64,000 nt of DNA from Alphaproteobacteria bacterium (GCA_016124635.1 WGNJ01000003.1:101091-165090), one strand, 5' to 3'; shown: positions 1-10,811, counted from the stretch's first letter. Notes: generated by a model from the sequence alone, not told the origin. Translations and numbers: made by a program.

Positions 1-860
1 ACGGTGAGCAAGTTGTTGAAGTCGTGCGCGATCCCGCCTGACAGCTGTCCGACGGTCTCCATCTTCTGCGCCTGAACGAGTTGCTCCTCGGTGCGCTTAC
101 GGTCCGTCAAGTCGTGGATGATGCCGACAAAGATCGATTGTCCTTCTTGTTTCGCCTCACCGACCGACAGGTCCATCGGAAACGTCGAGCCATCCTTGCG
201 CCGGCCCACGACTTCACGCCCGATGCCGATGATCTTCGCCTCGCCGGTTTCGTGAAAATTACTGAGATATTTGTCGTGCTCGCCTCGAAACGGTTCGGGC
301 ATGAGCATCTTGACGTTCTGCCCCATGACCTCGTCGAGTTCGTATCCGAACAAATGCTCGCAAGCCGGATTGAACATCAAGATCCGGCCTTGCGCGTCGA
401 TCAAAATGACGCCGTCGACCGCCGTATCGACGACCGCGCGAAGCCGCGCAGCAACTTCTCGCAACGCCTGCTCCGAGCGTTTGCGCTCGGTCAGATCGTG
501 AATGATGCCGACAAAGACCGACTCGCCGTTTTGGTGTGCCTCACCCACGGACAAGTCCATCGGAAACTGCGTGCCGTCTTTGCGCCGCCCGACAACTTCG
601 CGCCCAATGCCGATGATCTTCCGCTCGCCCGTGGTGCGATAATTCTCGAGGTAGCGGTCGTGCTCTTCATGGAATGGCGAAGGCATCAACATCTTGACGT
701 TGCGGCCGATCACTTCGCTCGCAGCATATTGAAAGAGCTGCTCACAAGCCGGGTTGAACATCAAGATGACGCCGTGCGTGTCGATCAGTATGACGCCGTC
801 GACCGCGGTCGCCACAACCGCGCGTAGACGTGGTTCGTCGCTGTATTGTCCGGTTCTCAT
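1..860 (-). CDS. PAS-PAS sensor histidine kinase, FixL-like, 3'-truncated by the window edge
   Basis: Read on the minus strand from ATG at 860; an in-frame TAG lies upstream, so this is the first ATG of the frame. Residues about 11-138 and 139-266 are two closely similar PAS domains, followed by a dimerisation/phosphoacceptor box ([15 protein letters not shown], His279), after which the gene leaves the window before the ATPase domain. Each PAS domain carries the features of the FixL heme PAS: HDxY (His67 and His195, where the heme-ligating His sits in FixL) and IIGIGR (Arg87 and Arg215, where the O2-contacting Arg sits). Known family role: oxygen or redox-responsive autophosphorylation passing phosphate to a response regulator. 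There is no transmembrane segment in the visible part, so it is probably cytosolic. Heme binding is inferred from motifs only; output domain and partner are outside the window. Confidence 0.85.
   Translation of the reverse strand, partial: MRTGQYSDEPRLRAVVATAVDGVILIDTHGVILMFNPACEQLFQYAASEVIGRNVKMLMPSPFHEEHDRYLENYRTTGERKIIGIGREVVGRRKDGTQFPMDLSVGEAHQNGESVFVGIIHDLTERKRSEQALREVAARLRAVVDTAVDGVILIDAQGRILMFNPACEHLFGYELDEVMGQNVKMLMPEPFRGEHDKYLSNFHETGEAKIIGIGREVVGRRKDGSTFPMDLSVGEAKQEGQSIFVGIIHDLTDRKRTEEQLVQAQKMETVGQLSGGIAHDFNNLLT
63..830 (-). repeat. Tandem 384-bp direct repeat encoding the two PAS domains
   Basis: Two units of exactly 384 bp (447-830 and 63-446), each encoding 128 residues, follow each other in frame. 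Long stretches are identical at protein level, for example the block around [16 protein letters not shown] in both copies. This points to an internal duplication of one PAS domain that is fairly recent or kept similar. Confidence 0.85.
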
Positions 861-1114
861 CAGAGGATCCAAGCCGCCAGCGCAGACGTTTGGCCCATCA
901 AACTACGATCCCACCGGGAACACCATGTGCTATTGGAAGCCTCGCGTTCGACGTCTGAGGATAGACGAAGACGATGCGGCCGCTGCAATCAGATACCGAC
1001 CCAGCCGCGCCGTAGGGTGGCGCGCCGGGTTCGGACCCAGCCTTGGTTCGCCATGCCGTTGCCTTACGGCACTCCAATCCGCTAGGCATTGCGCCTGCCC
1101 AGAGTTGGAACCTG

Positions 1115-1693
1115 ATGTTGCGCAGCTTCTATGATCGCGTAATCGCCCTTGCCGAGCACCCCAAGGCTCTCTGGTGGCTAGCGCTGGTTTCGTTTGTCGA
1201 GAGTTCGTTCTTTCCCATCCCGCCCGATGCGCTACTGATTCCCATGGTGCTGGCCAAACCGTCGCGGGCCTGGACCATCGCCGCCGTTTGCACCGTCGCC
1301 TCCGTGACGGGTGGCTTCCTGGGCTACGCCATCGGCTACTATTTCTTCGAAACCTGGGGACACTCGATCATCGAATTCTACGGCCTGCAGCAAGGGTTCG
1401 CGAGCTTCCAAGAGCAATTCAACAAATACGGACTCGAAATCATCTTGATCAAAGGCCTGACCCCCATCCCCTACAAGATCGTCACCATCGCCAGCGGCGC
1501 GGCACACTTCGACTTGCTGACCTTCGGCGTCGCGTCGCTCGTGACGCGAGGAGCGCGTTTCTTCGCGGTCGCAGGTCTCCTCCGCCTGTTTGGCCAACCG
1601 ATTCGCGAATTCATCGAGAAACGGCTGACGTTGGTGACGACCGCGTTCGTCGTTGTTCTCATCGGCGGCTTCGTCGCCCTCAGGTACCTGTAG
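1115..1693 (+). CDS. DedA/YqaA-family membrane protein (VTT domain)
   Basis: 192-residue multi-pass inner-membrane protein starting MLRSFYDRVI. ATG at 1115 is preferred over the earlier in-frame start at 1043, whose extra residues look non-coding. Visible family marks are ESSFFPIPPDALLIPM near residue 27, a long hydrophobic stretch with GYAIGYYF, and the LIKGLTPIPYKIVTIASG segment typical of the SNARE-associated/VTT fold (YqaA branch). DedA-like proteins are linked to lipid-carrier flipping (undecaprenyl phosphate, phospholipids) and membrane homeostasis. The substrate of this member cannot be read from the sequence. It is transcribed divergently from the sensor kinase across a 254-bp gap in which I see no further gene, and convergently with the PhzF gene. 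Confidence 0.8.
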   Translation: MLRSFYDRVIALAEHPKALWWLALVSFVESSFFPIPPDALLIPMVLAKPSRAWTIAAVCTVASVTGGFLGYAIGYYFFETWGHSIIEFYGLQQGFASFQEQFNKYGLEIILIKGLTPIPYKIVTIASGAAHFDLLTFGVASLVTRGARFFAVAGLLRLFGQPIREFIEKRLTLVTTAFVVVLIGGFVALRYL

Positions 1694-1731
1694 CGAGGGT
1701 CGGAGGGCTGCAGTGTCGGCACAGCCCAGAA

Positions 1732-2538
1732 TCAGATCGAAATTGTCCCCGTCAAGAAGGGCGCGCAATGCCCCTTCAGCACGACGCGCTCGCCGTGCAA
1801 TTCGCAGATCAGGTTTCCGCCTCGCGGACTCATCTGCCTGGCGCGCATCCGCTCCTTGCCCAGCCGCCGAGCCCAGAACGGCACAAGAGCCGCATGCGCT
1901 GCTCCAGTGACGGGATCTTCTGCGACCCCTCGCCCCGGCACGAAGAAACGAGAGACAAAATCGAATCCGGACTTTCCGCCCTTGGCCGTCGCTATCACGC
2001 CGAGTTCGCCGTGCCGAACAAGCACGTTCGGCAGATCTCCACCCGAGTCCAGCGCAGCGATGTCGGTTTCATCTCCAAACACGGCGATCGAGTAGTTCGC
2101 GGAGAAGACCTCAACCGGCTTGCGTCCGAAGACCTGCGCCAGATCCTCGCCGTACGCGATCGGTTTCGGCGTTGCCCCATACGCGGGCAACGACATTGCA
2201 AGGAGATCGCTCTCGGCCCGCTCGACCGTCAGCACACCGCTCTTGGTCAAAAAGTCGACGCGCTCGAGACCCGGCGCCAACCTGTTGAAGATCACCCAAG
2301 CGGAGGCGAGCGTCGCATGCCCACAAAGTGGGACTTCCGTCGTCGGTGTGAACCAGCGCAGATCGTACTGCCCTTCGCCGGTCTGCACGAAGAAAGCAGT
2401 CTCCGACAAATTGTTCTCGGTTGCGATCTTTTGCATCACGCTGGCGTCGAGCCATCCGTGAAGAGGCACGACCGCCGCTGGGTTGCCCTCGAACGGCCGC
2501 TCGGCAAAAGCGTCGACTTGGAATATTTGAAGGTCCAT
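1732..2538 (-). CDS. PhzF-family isomerase/epimerase
   Basis: 268 residues, normal length for the PhzF/diaminopimelate-epimerase-fold family. Family marks: the N-terminal QVDAFAERPFEGNPAAVV, NLSETAFF with the putative catalytic glutamate (Glu46), PLCGHATLAS in the middle, and EDPVTGAAHAAL in the C-terminal half, which repeats the pseudo-symmetric fold. Members catalyse proton-transfer isomerisations; PhzF itself acts in phenazine synthesis, but no other phenazine gene is nearby, so the substrate here is unknown. The ATG lies 6 bp after the stop of the upstream TPR gene, so the two are probably co-transcribed and translationally coupled. Confidence 0.85.
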   Translation of the reverse strand: MDLQIFQVDAFAERPFEGNPAAVVPLHGWLDASVMQKIATENNLSETAFFVQTGEGQYDLRWFTPTTEVPLCGHATLASAWVIFNRLAPGLERVDFLTKSGVLTVERAESDLLAMSLPAYGATPKPIAYGEDLAQVFGRKPVEVFSANYSIAVFGDETDIAALDSGGDLPNVLVRHGELGVIATAKGGKSGFDFVSRFFVPGRGVAEDPVTGAAHAALVPFWARRLGKERMRARQMSPRGGNLICELHGERVVLKGHCAPFLTGTISI

Positions 2539-2544
2539 GAGAGA

Positions 2545-3285
2545 TCAGCCTGCCAAATTGCGCTTCGCGAGAGCGTACCACTCGCCCTGCATGTGCCATT
2601 GTAGCTTGTTGGCGCGCTCGCTCGATTTGACGATTGCCTGCCAAATGTCGCGCGCCTCGGCAGACCGCCCAAGTTTTCGCAAAAAGAGCGCAAGGCGGCA
2701 ACGCGCCTCCTCGCCTGTAAAATACCTGACGACAGCCTGATATTCGGACAATGCCTCTTGGTCCCGCCCTTCCCCCTCGAGCGCACGCGCGTACAGCAGA
2801 TGCGCGTCGCCGGATTGCCACTCCGGATTGGCAGCGCGCAAATCGTCGAGCGCCTTGATCGTTCCGACGTAGTCGCATGCGCCAAACCGGGCGCGCGCAA
2901 GCAAGAACAGCAGGCCGGCGTCATCTTTGTAGGCTCCGGTCGTGATGCTCTCGAGCAGTTTGGCCGCCTTAGGATAGTCTCCCCGATGCATAAGCTCGTC
3001 GGCCAAACTGCGCTTGGCTGCCAATGAGCCGACGAACTCCGCCTCGTTCAGCCGGTCGCGCAATTCGCCGTCCGGATCGACGAGCCTACGCACGCCGCTC
3101 GCCAATTGTCGCGCATCACGCGAGGTGCGCAGACCCGGCAGCACAACGGCTGCCAAATAGATGACGCTGCCGACCACCGGAAAGAGCAGAATGACGAAGA
3201 GCCATGGCTGGGTGTTTCCATGGCGGTAGCAGTGATAGGCGCAAGCGACCTGCAGCAGGATTTCAGCTACGATAGCTGGGCCCAT
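2545..3285 (-). CDS. Membrane-anchored tetratricopeptide-repeat protein
   Basis: 246 residues. The N-terminus has two hydrophobic segments (about residues 2-17 and 26-52, with QPWLFVILLFPVVGSVIYLAAVVLPGL), then a soluble region of helical TPR-like repeats from about residue 85 to 230 (for example DYPKAAKLLES, DYVGTIKALDDL, GRDQEALSEYQAVVRYF). A clear Shine-Dalgarno GAGGA precedes the ATG by about 6 bp. TPR proteins act as scaffolds; no partner is evident. It is followed at once by the PhzF gene. Proteins of this type are common in Rhizobiales and usually annotated only as tetratricopeptide repeat protein. Function unknown. Confidence 0.75.
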   Translation of the reverse strand: MGPAIVAEILLQVACAYHCYRHGNTQPWLFVILLFPVVGSVIYLAAVVLPGLRTSRDARQLASGVRRLVDPDGELRDRLNEAEFVGSLAAKRSLADELMHRGDYPKAAKLLESITTGAYKDDAGLLFLLARARFGACDYVGTIKALDDLRAANPEWQSGDAHLLYARALEGEGRDQEALSEYQAVVRYFTGEEARCRLALFLRKLGRSAEARDIWQAIVKSSERANKLQWHMQGEWYALAKRNLAG

Positions 3286-3390
3286 AATTATCCTCGGAGC
3301 GCTATGCTTCGAAACATTACTGATGCGCTCACTATCTGATCAAGAGAACGACGATAAGCCTCGAATTTGGGGCAAGAAATCCTGAGCACA

Positions 3391-4197
3391 TCAAATGCCG
3401 AACGCGTGATTGAGCGGACCGTGGCCTTTGCCGAATCCTGGCGCCGTCTCGATCGCCTTACGCACGTAGCGTCGCGCACGTTCGATCGCCTCGATCATCG
3501 GCACGCCTCGCGCAACACCTGCCGCAATCGCGCTGGCGAGCGTGCAACCCGTACCGTGCGTGTTTCGCGTTTCGATCCTCGACCCTCGCCACTCGCGGCG
3601 CGTCCCATTGTCTGCATAGATGTCGACAATGTCCGAGCCTCGCAAATGTCCGCCCTTCAGCAACACGCCGCTGGCGCCCAAGTCCAGCAGCGGGTCGATC
3701 GCGCCACGCATCTCCTCCACGGTCGAAATGGTCCGCCCGGTCAATACTTCCGCTTCAGGCAGGTTGGGCGTTAGAAGCGCCGCGCCGTGGCGAATGAGTT
3801 CCCTGAGCGCCCCCAGCGCGCGCTCGTCGAGAAGTCGCGCACCGCCCTTCGCTACCATGACGGGATCGATGATCAGAGGGATACCGGCTCCGTGCGCAGA
3901 CAGCGACTCGATGACGGCTTTGGTCGTCGCGGCATCGGCAAGCATTCCGGTCTTGATGGCATCGGCGCCGATATCGCTGAGCACGGCTTTGATTTGCGCG
4001 GCGACGATGGCCGGCGGCACCGGATACACCTCGCTCACGCCAAGCGTGTTCTGCACCGTAATCGCAGTGACCGCGGTCGCCGCGTAACCGCCGAGCGCAG
4101 TGATTGTCTTGACGTCGGCCTGGATGCCGGCGCCGCCGCCCGAATCCGAACCTGCGATAGTGAGCACTCGCCCGCGTGAGCCCGCTGTCATGGCCAT
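3391..4197 (-). CDS. thiD: Hydroxymethylpyrimidine/phosphomethylpyrimidine kinase
   Basis: 268-residue ribokinase-fold enzyme that phosphorylates HMP and HMP-P to HMP-PP in thiamine synthesis. Visible: substrate-binding GSDSGGGAGIQADVKT near residue 17, ITVQNTLGV, the DPVMVAKGG strand, and the anion-hole/ATP motif NTHGTGCTLASAIAAG near residue 215. Length is normal. Two adjacent ATG codons (4197 and 4191) are possible starts and neither has a strong ribosome-binding site. It stands alone here; the thiamine partner thiE is at about 28.6-29.3 kb in this window. A ThiD-only reading is favoured over pyridoxal kinase by the QADVKT and NTHGTGC signatures. Confidence 0.93.
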   Translation of the reverse strand: MAMTAGSRGRVLTIAGSDSGGGAGIQADVKTITALGGYAATAVTAITVQNTLGVSEVYPVPPAIVAAQIKAVLSDIGADAIKTGMLADAATTKAVIESLSAHGAGIPLIIDPVMVAKGGARLLDERALGALRELIRHGAALLTPNLPEAEVLTGRTISTVEEMRGAIDPLLDLGASGVLLKGGHLRGSDIVDIYADNGTRREWRGSRIETRNTHGTGCTLASAIAAGVARGVPMIEAIERARRYVRKAIETAPGFGKGHGPLNHAFGI

Positions 4198-4315
4198 AAA
4201 TCATAAATTAGAGCGATGGCCTGTCGTGCGCCAGTTCACGACGAAGTTGAATGAACGGCCGGAACATTGCGCCGCGCCAAGGCGTTTTAGAGCCATAGCT
4301 CCTAGGGAGATTGCC

Positions 4316-4657
4316 ATGGTTAGAATGGCGCTTTTTGGCTCTGTCGCGATCGTCATTTGCTTCGCTGCACAGGCGCACGCCGTAACCCTCTCGGACGATA
4401 CGATCGATCGCGCCATTGCGTGTAGCGTGTATGGCGGCTTCGCGTCGAATTCAGATCCACAAACTGCGTCCGTGCGGAGCAAAATCGAACGCACGATCCG
4501 CGAGGCCGTAGCGACCGGCCAGCGGACGCAGCAACAGGTCAACGACGCGTTCTATGACACGGCCTACCGGGCCATGTACGACCAGCCTCGCGCCGAGCTA
4601 ACCGCGAACTGGAATGAATGCCGAACCACGTTCGGTTCCGGCCTACCCAGCAGCTAG
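4316..4657 (+). CDS. Small exported protein of unknown function
   Basis: 113 residues from ATG 4316, which has an AGGGAGA ribosome-binding site 6 bp upstream; longer in-frame extensions lack one. The N-terminus ([22 protein letters not shown]) is a good Sec signal peptide with cleavage after AHA near residue 22. The mature part is about 90 residues, helical, with two cysteines (ACSVYGG and NECRTT) that could form a disulfide in the periplasm. I do not recognise the family. The stop codon overlaps the stop of convergent glmM through a shared CTAG. Confidence 0.7.
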   Translation: MVRMALFGSVAIVICFAAQAHAVTLSDDTIDRAIACSVYGGFASNSDPQTASVRSKIERTIREAVATGQRTQQQVNDAFYDTAYRAMYDQPRAELTANWNECRTTFGSGLPSS

Positions 4658-6006
4658 GCCGCGCTTGCTTCTTCCAGAACTTTGACGATGTCGCCGACGA
4701 CGGTCGTCACCAGTTTCTCGTCGTCGCCCTCCGCCATCACGCGAATGACCGGCTCGGTCCCTGACTTGCGAATCAGCAATCGCCCCGATTTGGCCAGCCT
4801 GGCCTCGCCGTCCTGAATGGCGGCCGCGACTTCCTTGCGCTCGAGCGGCACGGCGCCATTGCGATAACGCACGTTTTTCAAAACCTGCGGCAGCGGCTCG
4901 AACAGATGACAAGCCGTGCTTGCCGGTTGTTGGGTCTCGGCAATCACCGCCAACACCTGAAGCGCCGCGACCAGCCCGTCGCCGGTGGTCGAAAAATCGG
5001 ACATCACCAAATGTCCCGACTGCTCGCCGCCGACATTGAAGCCATGTTCGCGCATGTGTTCGACGACATACCGGTCGCCGACCGCCGTGCGCGCGAGTTT
5101 GAGATTCATGGCCCTGAGCGTCCGCTCAAGACCGAGGTTCGACATAACCGTCGCCACGACGCCACCACCCCTGAGCGTCCCGGCTCGCGACCACGACCTG
5201 GCGATCAGAGCCAAGATCTGATCGCCGTCGATGATACGTCCGTGCTCATCGGCAATAACGACACGATCGGCGTCGCCGTCGAGCGCAATACCGAGATCGG
5301 CGCGCGTCTCACGCACCTTGCTGCACATCGCCTGAGGCGAGGTGGAGCCGCAGTCGCGATTGATATTGAAGCCGTCGGGATCGACCCCGACCTTGACGAC
5401 CTCGGCGCCGAGTTCCCAGAGCACATCCGGCGCGACTTTGTAGGCCGCTCCATTGGCGCAGTCGACAACGATGCGCTTACCCTCGAGCGTCAGGTGTCGC
5501 GGGAACGTACGCTTGGCGAACTCGATATAGCGCGCCTGACAATCGTCGATTCGTTTCGCCCGGCCGAGATCCGGAGGCTCGGCCAAGCCTTCGCTCAAAT
5601 CCGCATCCATCATCTTCTCGATGCGTGCTTCGACTTGATCGGAAAGCTTGTAGCCGTCGGGCCCGAAGAACTTGATGCCGTTGTCCTGATAGCCATTGTG
5701 CGAGGCCGAGATCATGACGCCGAGATCGGCGCGCAACGAGCGCGTCAGCATCGCGACCGCAGGCGTCGGCAGCGGTCCGAACAAGAACACATCCATCCCG
5801 ACTGACGTAAACCCGGCGACCAATGCCGGCTCGATCATGTAGCCTGAGAGGCGCGTGTCCTTGCCGATCACGACGCGGTGACGGTGCTCGCCGCGTGTGA
5901 AGTAGCGCCCGGCGGCCATGCCTGCGCGCAACGCCGTCTCCGCCGTCATGGGCTGCGCATTCGCTTTCCCGCGAATACCATCGGTGCCGAAATACTTACG
6001 TGTCAT
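4654..6006 (-). CDS. glmM: Phosphoglucosamine mutase
   Basis: 450 residues, normal length, starting [13 protein letters not shown]; the ATG at 6006 has a GAGGG ribosome-binding site, so the upstream in-frame start was not used. GlmM converts glucosamine-6-phosphate to glucosamine-1-phosphate for UDP-GlcNAc, peptidoglycan and lipid A. Visible: phosphoserine loop ISASHN (Ser102), Mg-binding DGDADR, sugar-binding GEQSGH, and phosphate-binding [15 protein letters not shown] at the C-terminus. It lies 86 bp downstream of folP on the same strand, giving the folP-glmM order. That linkage matters because a glmM fragment is also found beside mobile sul2. Confidence 0.96.
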   Translation of the reverse strand: MTRKYFGTDGIRGKANAQPMTAETALRAGMAAGRYFTRGEHRHRVVIGKDTRLSGYMIEPALVAGFTSVGMDVFLFGPLPTPAVAMLTRSLRADLGVMISASHNGYQDNGIKFFGPDGYKLSDQVEARIEKMMDADLSEGLAEPPDLGRAKRIDDCQARYIEFAKRTFPRHLTLEGKRIVVDCANGAAYKVAPDVLWELGAEVVKVGVDPDGFNINRDCGSTSPQAMCSKVRETRADLGIALDGDADRVVIADEHGRIIDGDQILALIARSWSRAGTLRGGGVVATVMSNLGLERTLRAMNLKLARTAVGDRYVVEHMREHGFNVGGEQSGHLVMSDFSTTGDGLVAALQVLAVIAETQQPASTACHLFEPLPQVLKNVRYRNGAVPLERKEVAAAIQDGEARLAKSGRLLIRKSGTEPVIRVMAEGDDEKLVTTVVGDIVKVLEEASAA

Positions 6007-6092
6007 GAGCCCTCGGGGGAGCGGTCCCAATCCCAAATCGCGCGAATTCTATAGCACGAAACCCTTAAGTGCCCGCCAACCCCTAAAGTCCG

Positions 6093-6905
6093 TTAACGGC
6101 CGGAATTCAGCGCCTTCCAGACGGTCAAACCTTGTTTCAAAGCCGCAACATCGTGGGTGCGAATGAAGTCCGCGCCGTTTAGTGCGGCAAACAATTCGCC
6201 AGCCAGAGTCGCGGGACCCGCGTGCTCGACCTCGACGCCGGCAAGCTTGCGCAGGAACGATTTACGGCTCACCGAAACAAGGAGCGGCAGTCCATAGCGC
6301 GCTTTGATCTCCGGCAGACGCCGCAACACTTCGAGCGACACGTTTGGATCGTTACCCAGAAAGAAGCCCATGCCGGGATCCAGTACAATGCGCTCGGCCG
6401 GTACGCCGGCACCCGTCAACGCGCCAAGCCTTCGATCGAAGAACGCGTAGAGCCGATCCATAATGGTGCTCGCGTCGGTCTCGACACGCTGCGCCTTTCC
6501 CTCAACGACATTGTGCATGAGAACGAGCTTGCACCGCGCCTCCGCAAGCGCCGGATACAGAGCAGGATCGCCAAATCCTTGAATATCGTTCAGCCACGCA
6601 ACCCGCTGCGCTAGCGCCCATGCCTGCGTCTCACTCGAAAACGTATCGACCGAGACGGTGACGTCACGCTCGTGCAACGCCGCGACGATCGGCGCGAGGC
6701 GCCTGATTTCCTCCGCCGCTGGAACGGCATCGGCATCGGGGTTCGAGGCGACGGCGCCGAGGTCGATCACATCGGCGCCGTCTTTTGTGAGTTGCAGGGC
6801 ATGTTCGATCGCCGCCGCTGTGTTCAAGAACTTGCCGCCGTCGGAAAACGAGTCCGACGTAACGTTGACGATGCCGAAGATCGAAGGTGCAGAAGCGATC
6901 GTCAC
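6093..6905 (-). CDS. folP: Dihydropteroate synthase of the Sul-like type
   Basis: 270 residues, GTG start at 6905 overlapping the upstream stop (GTGA). DHPS joins p-aminobenzoate to 6-hydroxymethyl-dihydropterin diphosphate in folate synthesis. Visible: IFGIVNVTSDSFSDGG (residues 9-24, metal/pyrophosphate Asn14), LNDIQGFGDPALYP (105-118), LDPGMGFFLG (175-184), SVSRKSFLRK (211-220) and FIRTHD (247-252). The usual GG(E)STRPG loop is replaced by GAVASNPDA (50-58). From memory of the sequences, this loop, the DIQGF segment, the GMGFF strand and the VSVSRKSFL segment match plasmid-borne Sul1/Sul2 rather than standard FolP. The FolP role is secure as the only copy seen here; intrinsic sulfonamide insensitivity is inference. 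Confidence 0.93.
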   Translation of the reverse strand: MTIASAPSIFGIVNVTSDSFSDGGKFLNTAAAIEHALQLTKDGADVIDLGAVASNPDADAVPAAEEIRRLAPIVAALHERDVTVSVDTFSSETQAWALAQRVAWLNDIQGFGDPALYPALAEARCKLVLMHNVVEGKAQRVETDASTIMDRLYAFFDRRLGALTGAGVPAERIVLDPGMGFFLGNDPNVSLEVLRRLPEIKARYGLPLLVSVSRKSFLRKLAGVEVEHAGPATLAGELFAALNGADFIRTHDVAALKQGLTVWKALNSGR

Positions 6906-7306
6906 TTGCAGGTCAGGTCAGGCGAGCCCAGCACATCGCCGCGATCATTCATTTCGCCGCTCAAAACGCAGCCCTTTACGTCGTTCGGTACGGTGGAGAC
7001 ATATGTCTTGTCTGTACCGTGATAGCGGCAAACCATCGTGATCGGTTTTCCGGGAACGCGGGTGAGTTCCCAATGCTGCTCGAGCTGTCGCTCCTTCTCG
7101 GAGTCGTCGTCCGACGGTACGCCGTCATTGTCCTTGGGATCGCCCAGGTAAAACCCGACGTCTTTGAAACGATGTTCCATTTGCGCCGAACCGGCGCCCG
7201 GCGGCTCCCCGTCGTCGGTCACGGTCGCCGGACAAGGACCCGAATCCGCATTTGCTGCAACCGCACTCAACATCAGTCCAAATGAAGCCACCAGAAAGAT
7301 GCGCAT
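6902..7306 (-). CDS. Small exported protein, possibly STY0300-like
   Basis: 134 residues from ATG 7306, preceded by a near-perfect AGGAGG six bases upstream; upstream in-frame starts lie inside the ftsH terminator region and are not used. The N-terminus MRIFLVASFGLMLSAVAANA is a signal peptide. The mature protein begins DSGPCPATV and has a tryptophan/tyrosine-rich second half with cysteines in MVCRYHG, GCVLSGEM and DLTCK, resembling small periplasmic STY0300-type proteins; that likeness is weak. Its TGA overlaps the GTG of folP by 4 bp, so translation of folP is probably coupled to it. Function unknown. Confidence 0.75.
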   Translation of the reverse strand: MRIFLVASFGLMLSAVAANADSGPCPATVTDDGEPPGAGSAQMEHRFKDVGFYLGDPKDNDGVPSDDDSEKERQLEQHWELTRVPGKPITMVCRYHGTDKTYVSTVPNDVKGCVLSGEMNDRGDVLGSPDLTCK

Positions 7307-7370
7307 GACGTCCTCCTGTGCGCCAACCCAGAATCCATCAACGCCGCGTCGTTTGCAAAGGGTCCGCGCC

Positions 7371-7402
7371 AAAACAAAACAGCGGCCGAATGGCCGCTGT
7401 TT
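7371..7402 (-). terminator. Rho-independent terminator after ftsH
   Basis: An 11-bp perfect stem (7377-7387 with 7392-7402) and a GAAT-type 4-base loop is followed on the minus strand by TTTTG. It sits 25 bp after the ftsH stop. It separates ftsH from the exported protein-folP-glmM unit, which therefore needs its own promoter in the ~65 bp between the hairpin and 7306. Confidence 0.85.
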
Positions 7403-7426
7403 CCGTGTGAGAAACTTGCCCGGCAC

Positions 7427-9364
<1,938 letters not shown>

Positions 9365-9484
9365 TCGAGCTCTTGTTGGTCCACTGTCGTGAGGTCAGAG
9401 AGAAGTACGGCCGCACATTGCGGCCACCTAATCACATAGGGGGCGCAGCGCCTTTTCGCCAGCATAGGAAAGCATAGCACTGGT

Positions 9485-10783
9485 TCACAGGGAGTTGCGT
9501 TTAGCCGCACCTTTACCTTTGGCCAAGCCCAGAAAATTGGCCGAAAAGCCGTACCGTCCAGCCTCGGGTGCGAAATATTGCACAAGGGGAGCAGCGATCA
9601 CATGAGCGCCTGTCCAAAGAGCGGGGCTCGTTGCCGCGATGAGGTGCGGCTCCACCGGGGGCAGTACCGCTCCGTCTCCTGCAAGCGCCAACCCTTCAGG
9701 ACCTAGCGCCTTGACCACCGCACCCATCGGCGCGGCCGCAGCGAGAGCGACTCGAAAGCGGCCGTCCCAAACGGCGCTCGCGCCCGGTCTAAGATCGACA
9801 TCCGCGCCAACGGCCGCCGCCTCGCGCGCGACCAGCACCGTTCCATCGTTTCGCCGAACGAACCTGCAGCCGCCCAGTGTCCTGCCGCGAGGCTCATGGC
9901 CCTCGACAAGCCACGCCAACAGAGCCTCCATGGCCTCGAACCGCGGCGGATAGGCTTCGCCGCCGACGGACGTAGCAATGCGTCCCAAGGCGCGCAGCGA
10001 CACTTCCGGAGGAGCCTCGCGAAAGCTGGCGAGACCGAGCATTGCATACCCCCAGTCGCTCACCACGACGTCTTGCAGGAGCAGCCGATCGACGGCGACG
10101 TCGATCGCTTCCCGAGCACGCCGCAAATGCGCCGCCGTCTCTGCCAATCGCTCCGAGCTCAGCCCTGCGCCTTCGAGCACCCCCCATGCCGCTCTCAATT
10201 TCGCCCGCGTGAAACGTGTCGAAGCATTGCTCGGGTCTTCGATCCAAGATTGCTTCGCAGAACGAAGCGTTGCGACGAGCCGCCCATGCGAAAACGAGAG
10301 CAACGGCCGCAGCAAAGCGATGTCGCTGAGCATGGGCCACGGCAATTGAGAGCGGGCCGCCATCCCGGACAGGCCATCGAGCCCGCTGCCGCGCGCGAGG
10401 CGAATGAGGAAGGTTTCGGCTTGATCGTCGATCGTATGTCCCGTGATCAAGGTTTTGACCCCTTCCGCCCGCGCCCAGTGGCCGAGGAGCGCATAGCGCA
10501 TCTCCCGCGCGACGGCCTGGACATTGCCCTCTGGTTTGCTCGTCCACGTCATCGTCAGCGTCTGATGCGCCACGCCGAGTTTTTGCATCCATCTGCCGAC
10601 GCGCTGAGCCTCGGCGCGAGACTCTTTGCGCAGACTGTGATCGACCGTTACGGCCTGCGGCGTCGGCAGCCCGTGCTTCTTGCACCAGTCGAGCGTCAGC
10701 AGAAGCGCCGCCATCGAGTCCGCGCCGCCAGATACGGCGACGGCGATCGGCCCCTGCGGCGACAGCGGCGACAGCGCGGCATC
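9485..10783 (-). CDS. tilS: tRNA(Ile)-lysidine synthase, 5' end uncertain
   Basis: ATP-pyrophosphatase family enzyme that converts C34 of tRNA-Ile(CAU) to lysidine. Visible: PP-loop VSGGADSMAAL, VDHSLRKES, the GHTIDDQAETFLIRLARGSG block and WIEDPSN, then a divergent C-terminal part. About 430 residues. The start is not clear: between the cpoB stop (10812) and the PP-loop there is no in-frame ATG, GTG or TTG. The nearest canonical in-frame codon is TTG at 10900, deep inside cpoB, giving an implausible basic leader. A well placed AGGAG (10787-10791) and ATG (10782-10780) exist but are one base out of frame. The 5' limit given is where family-like sequence begins; CTG at 10774 is one in-frame option. 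Confidence 0.88.
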   Translation of the reverse strand, partial: DAALSPLSPQGPIAVAVSGGADSMAALLLTLDWCKKHGLPTPQAVTVDHSLRKESRAEAQRVGRWMQKLGVAHQTLTMTWTSKPEGNVQAVAREMRYALLGHWARAEGVKTLITGHTIDDQAETFLIRLARGSGLDGLSGMAARSQLPWPMLSDIALLRPLLSFSHGRLVATLRSAKQSWIEDPSNASTRFTRAKLRAAWGVLEGAGLSSERLAETAAHLRRAREAIDVAVDRLLLQDVVVSDWGYAMLGLASFREAPPEVSLRALGRIATSVGGEAYPPRFEAMEALLAWLVEGHEPRGRTLGGCRFVRRNDGTVLVAREAAAVGADVDLRPGASAVWDGRFRVALAAAAPMGAVVKALGPEGLALAGDGAVLPPVEPHLIAATSPALWTGAHVIAAPLVQYFAPEAGRYGFSANFLGLAKGKGAAKRNSL

Positions 10784-10811
10784 GAACTCCTGCGCACTGA
10801 CAGGCTGCGCC

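Noticed and set aside
1174..2604. 476-codon plus-strand frame across the DedA and PhzF genes
   Set aside because: Overlaps two clear genes in other frames, is Arg/His-rich and has no family marks.
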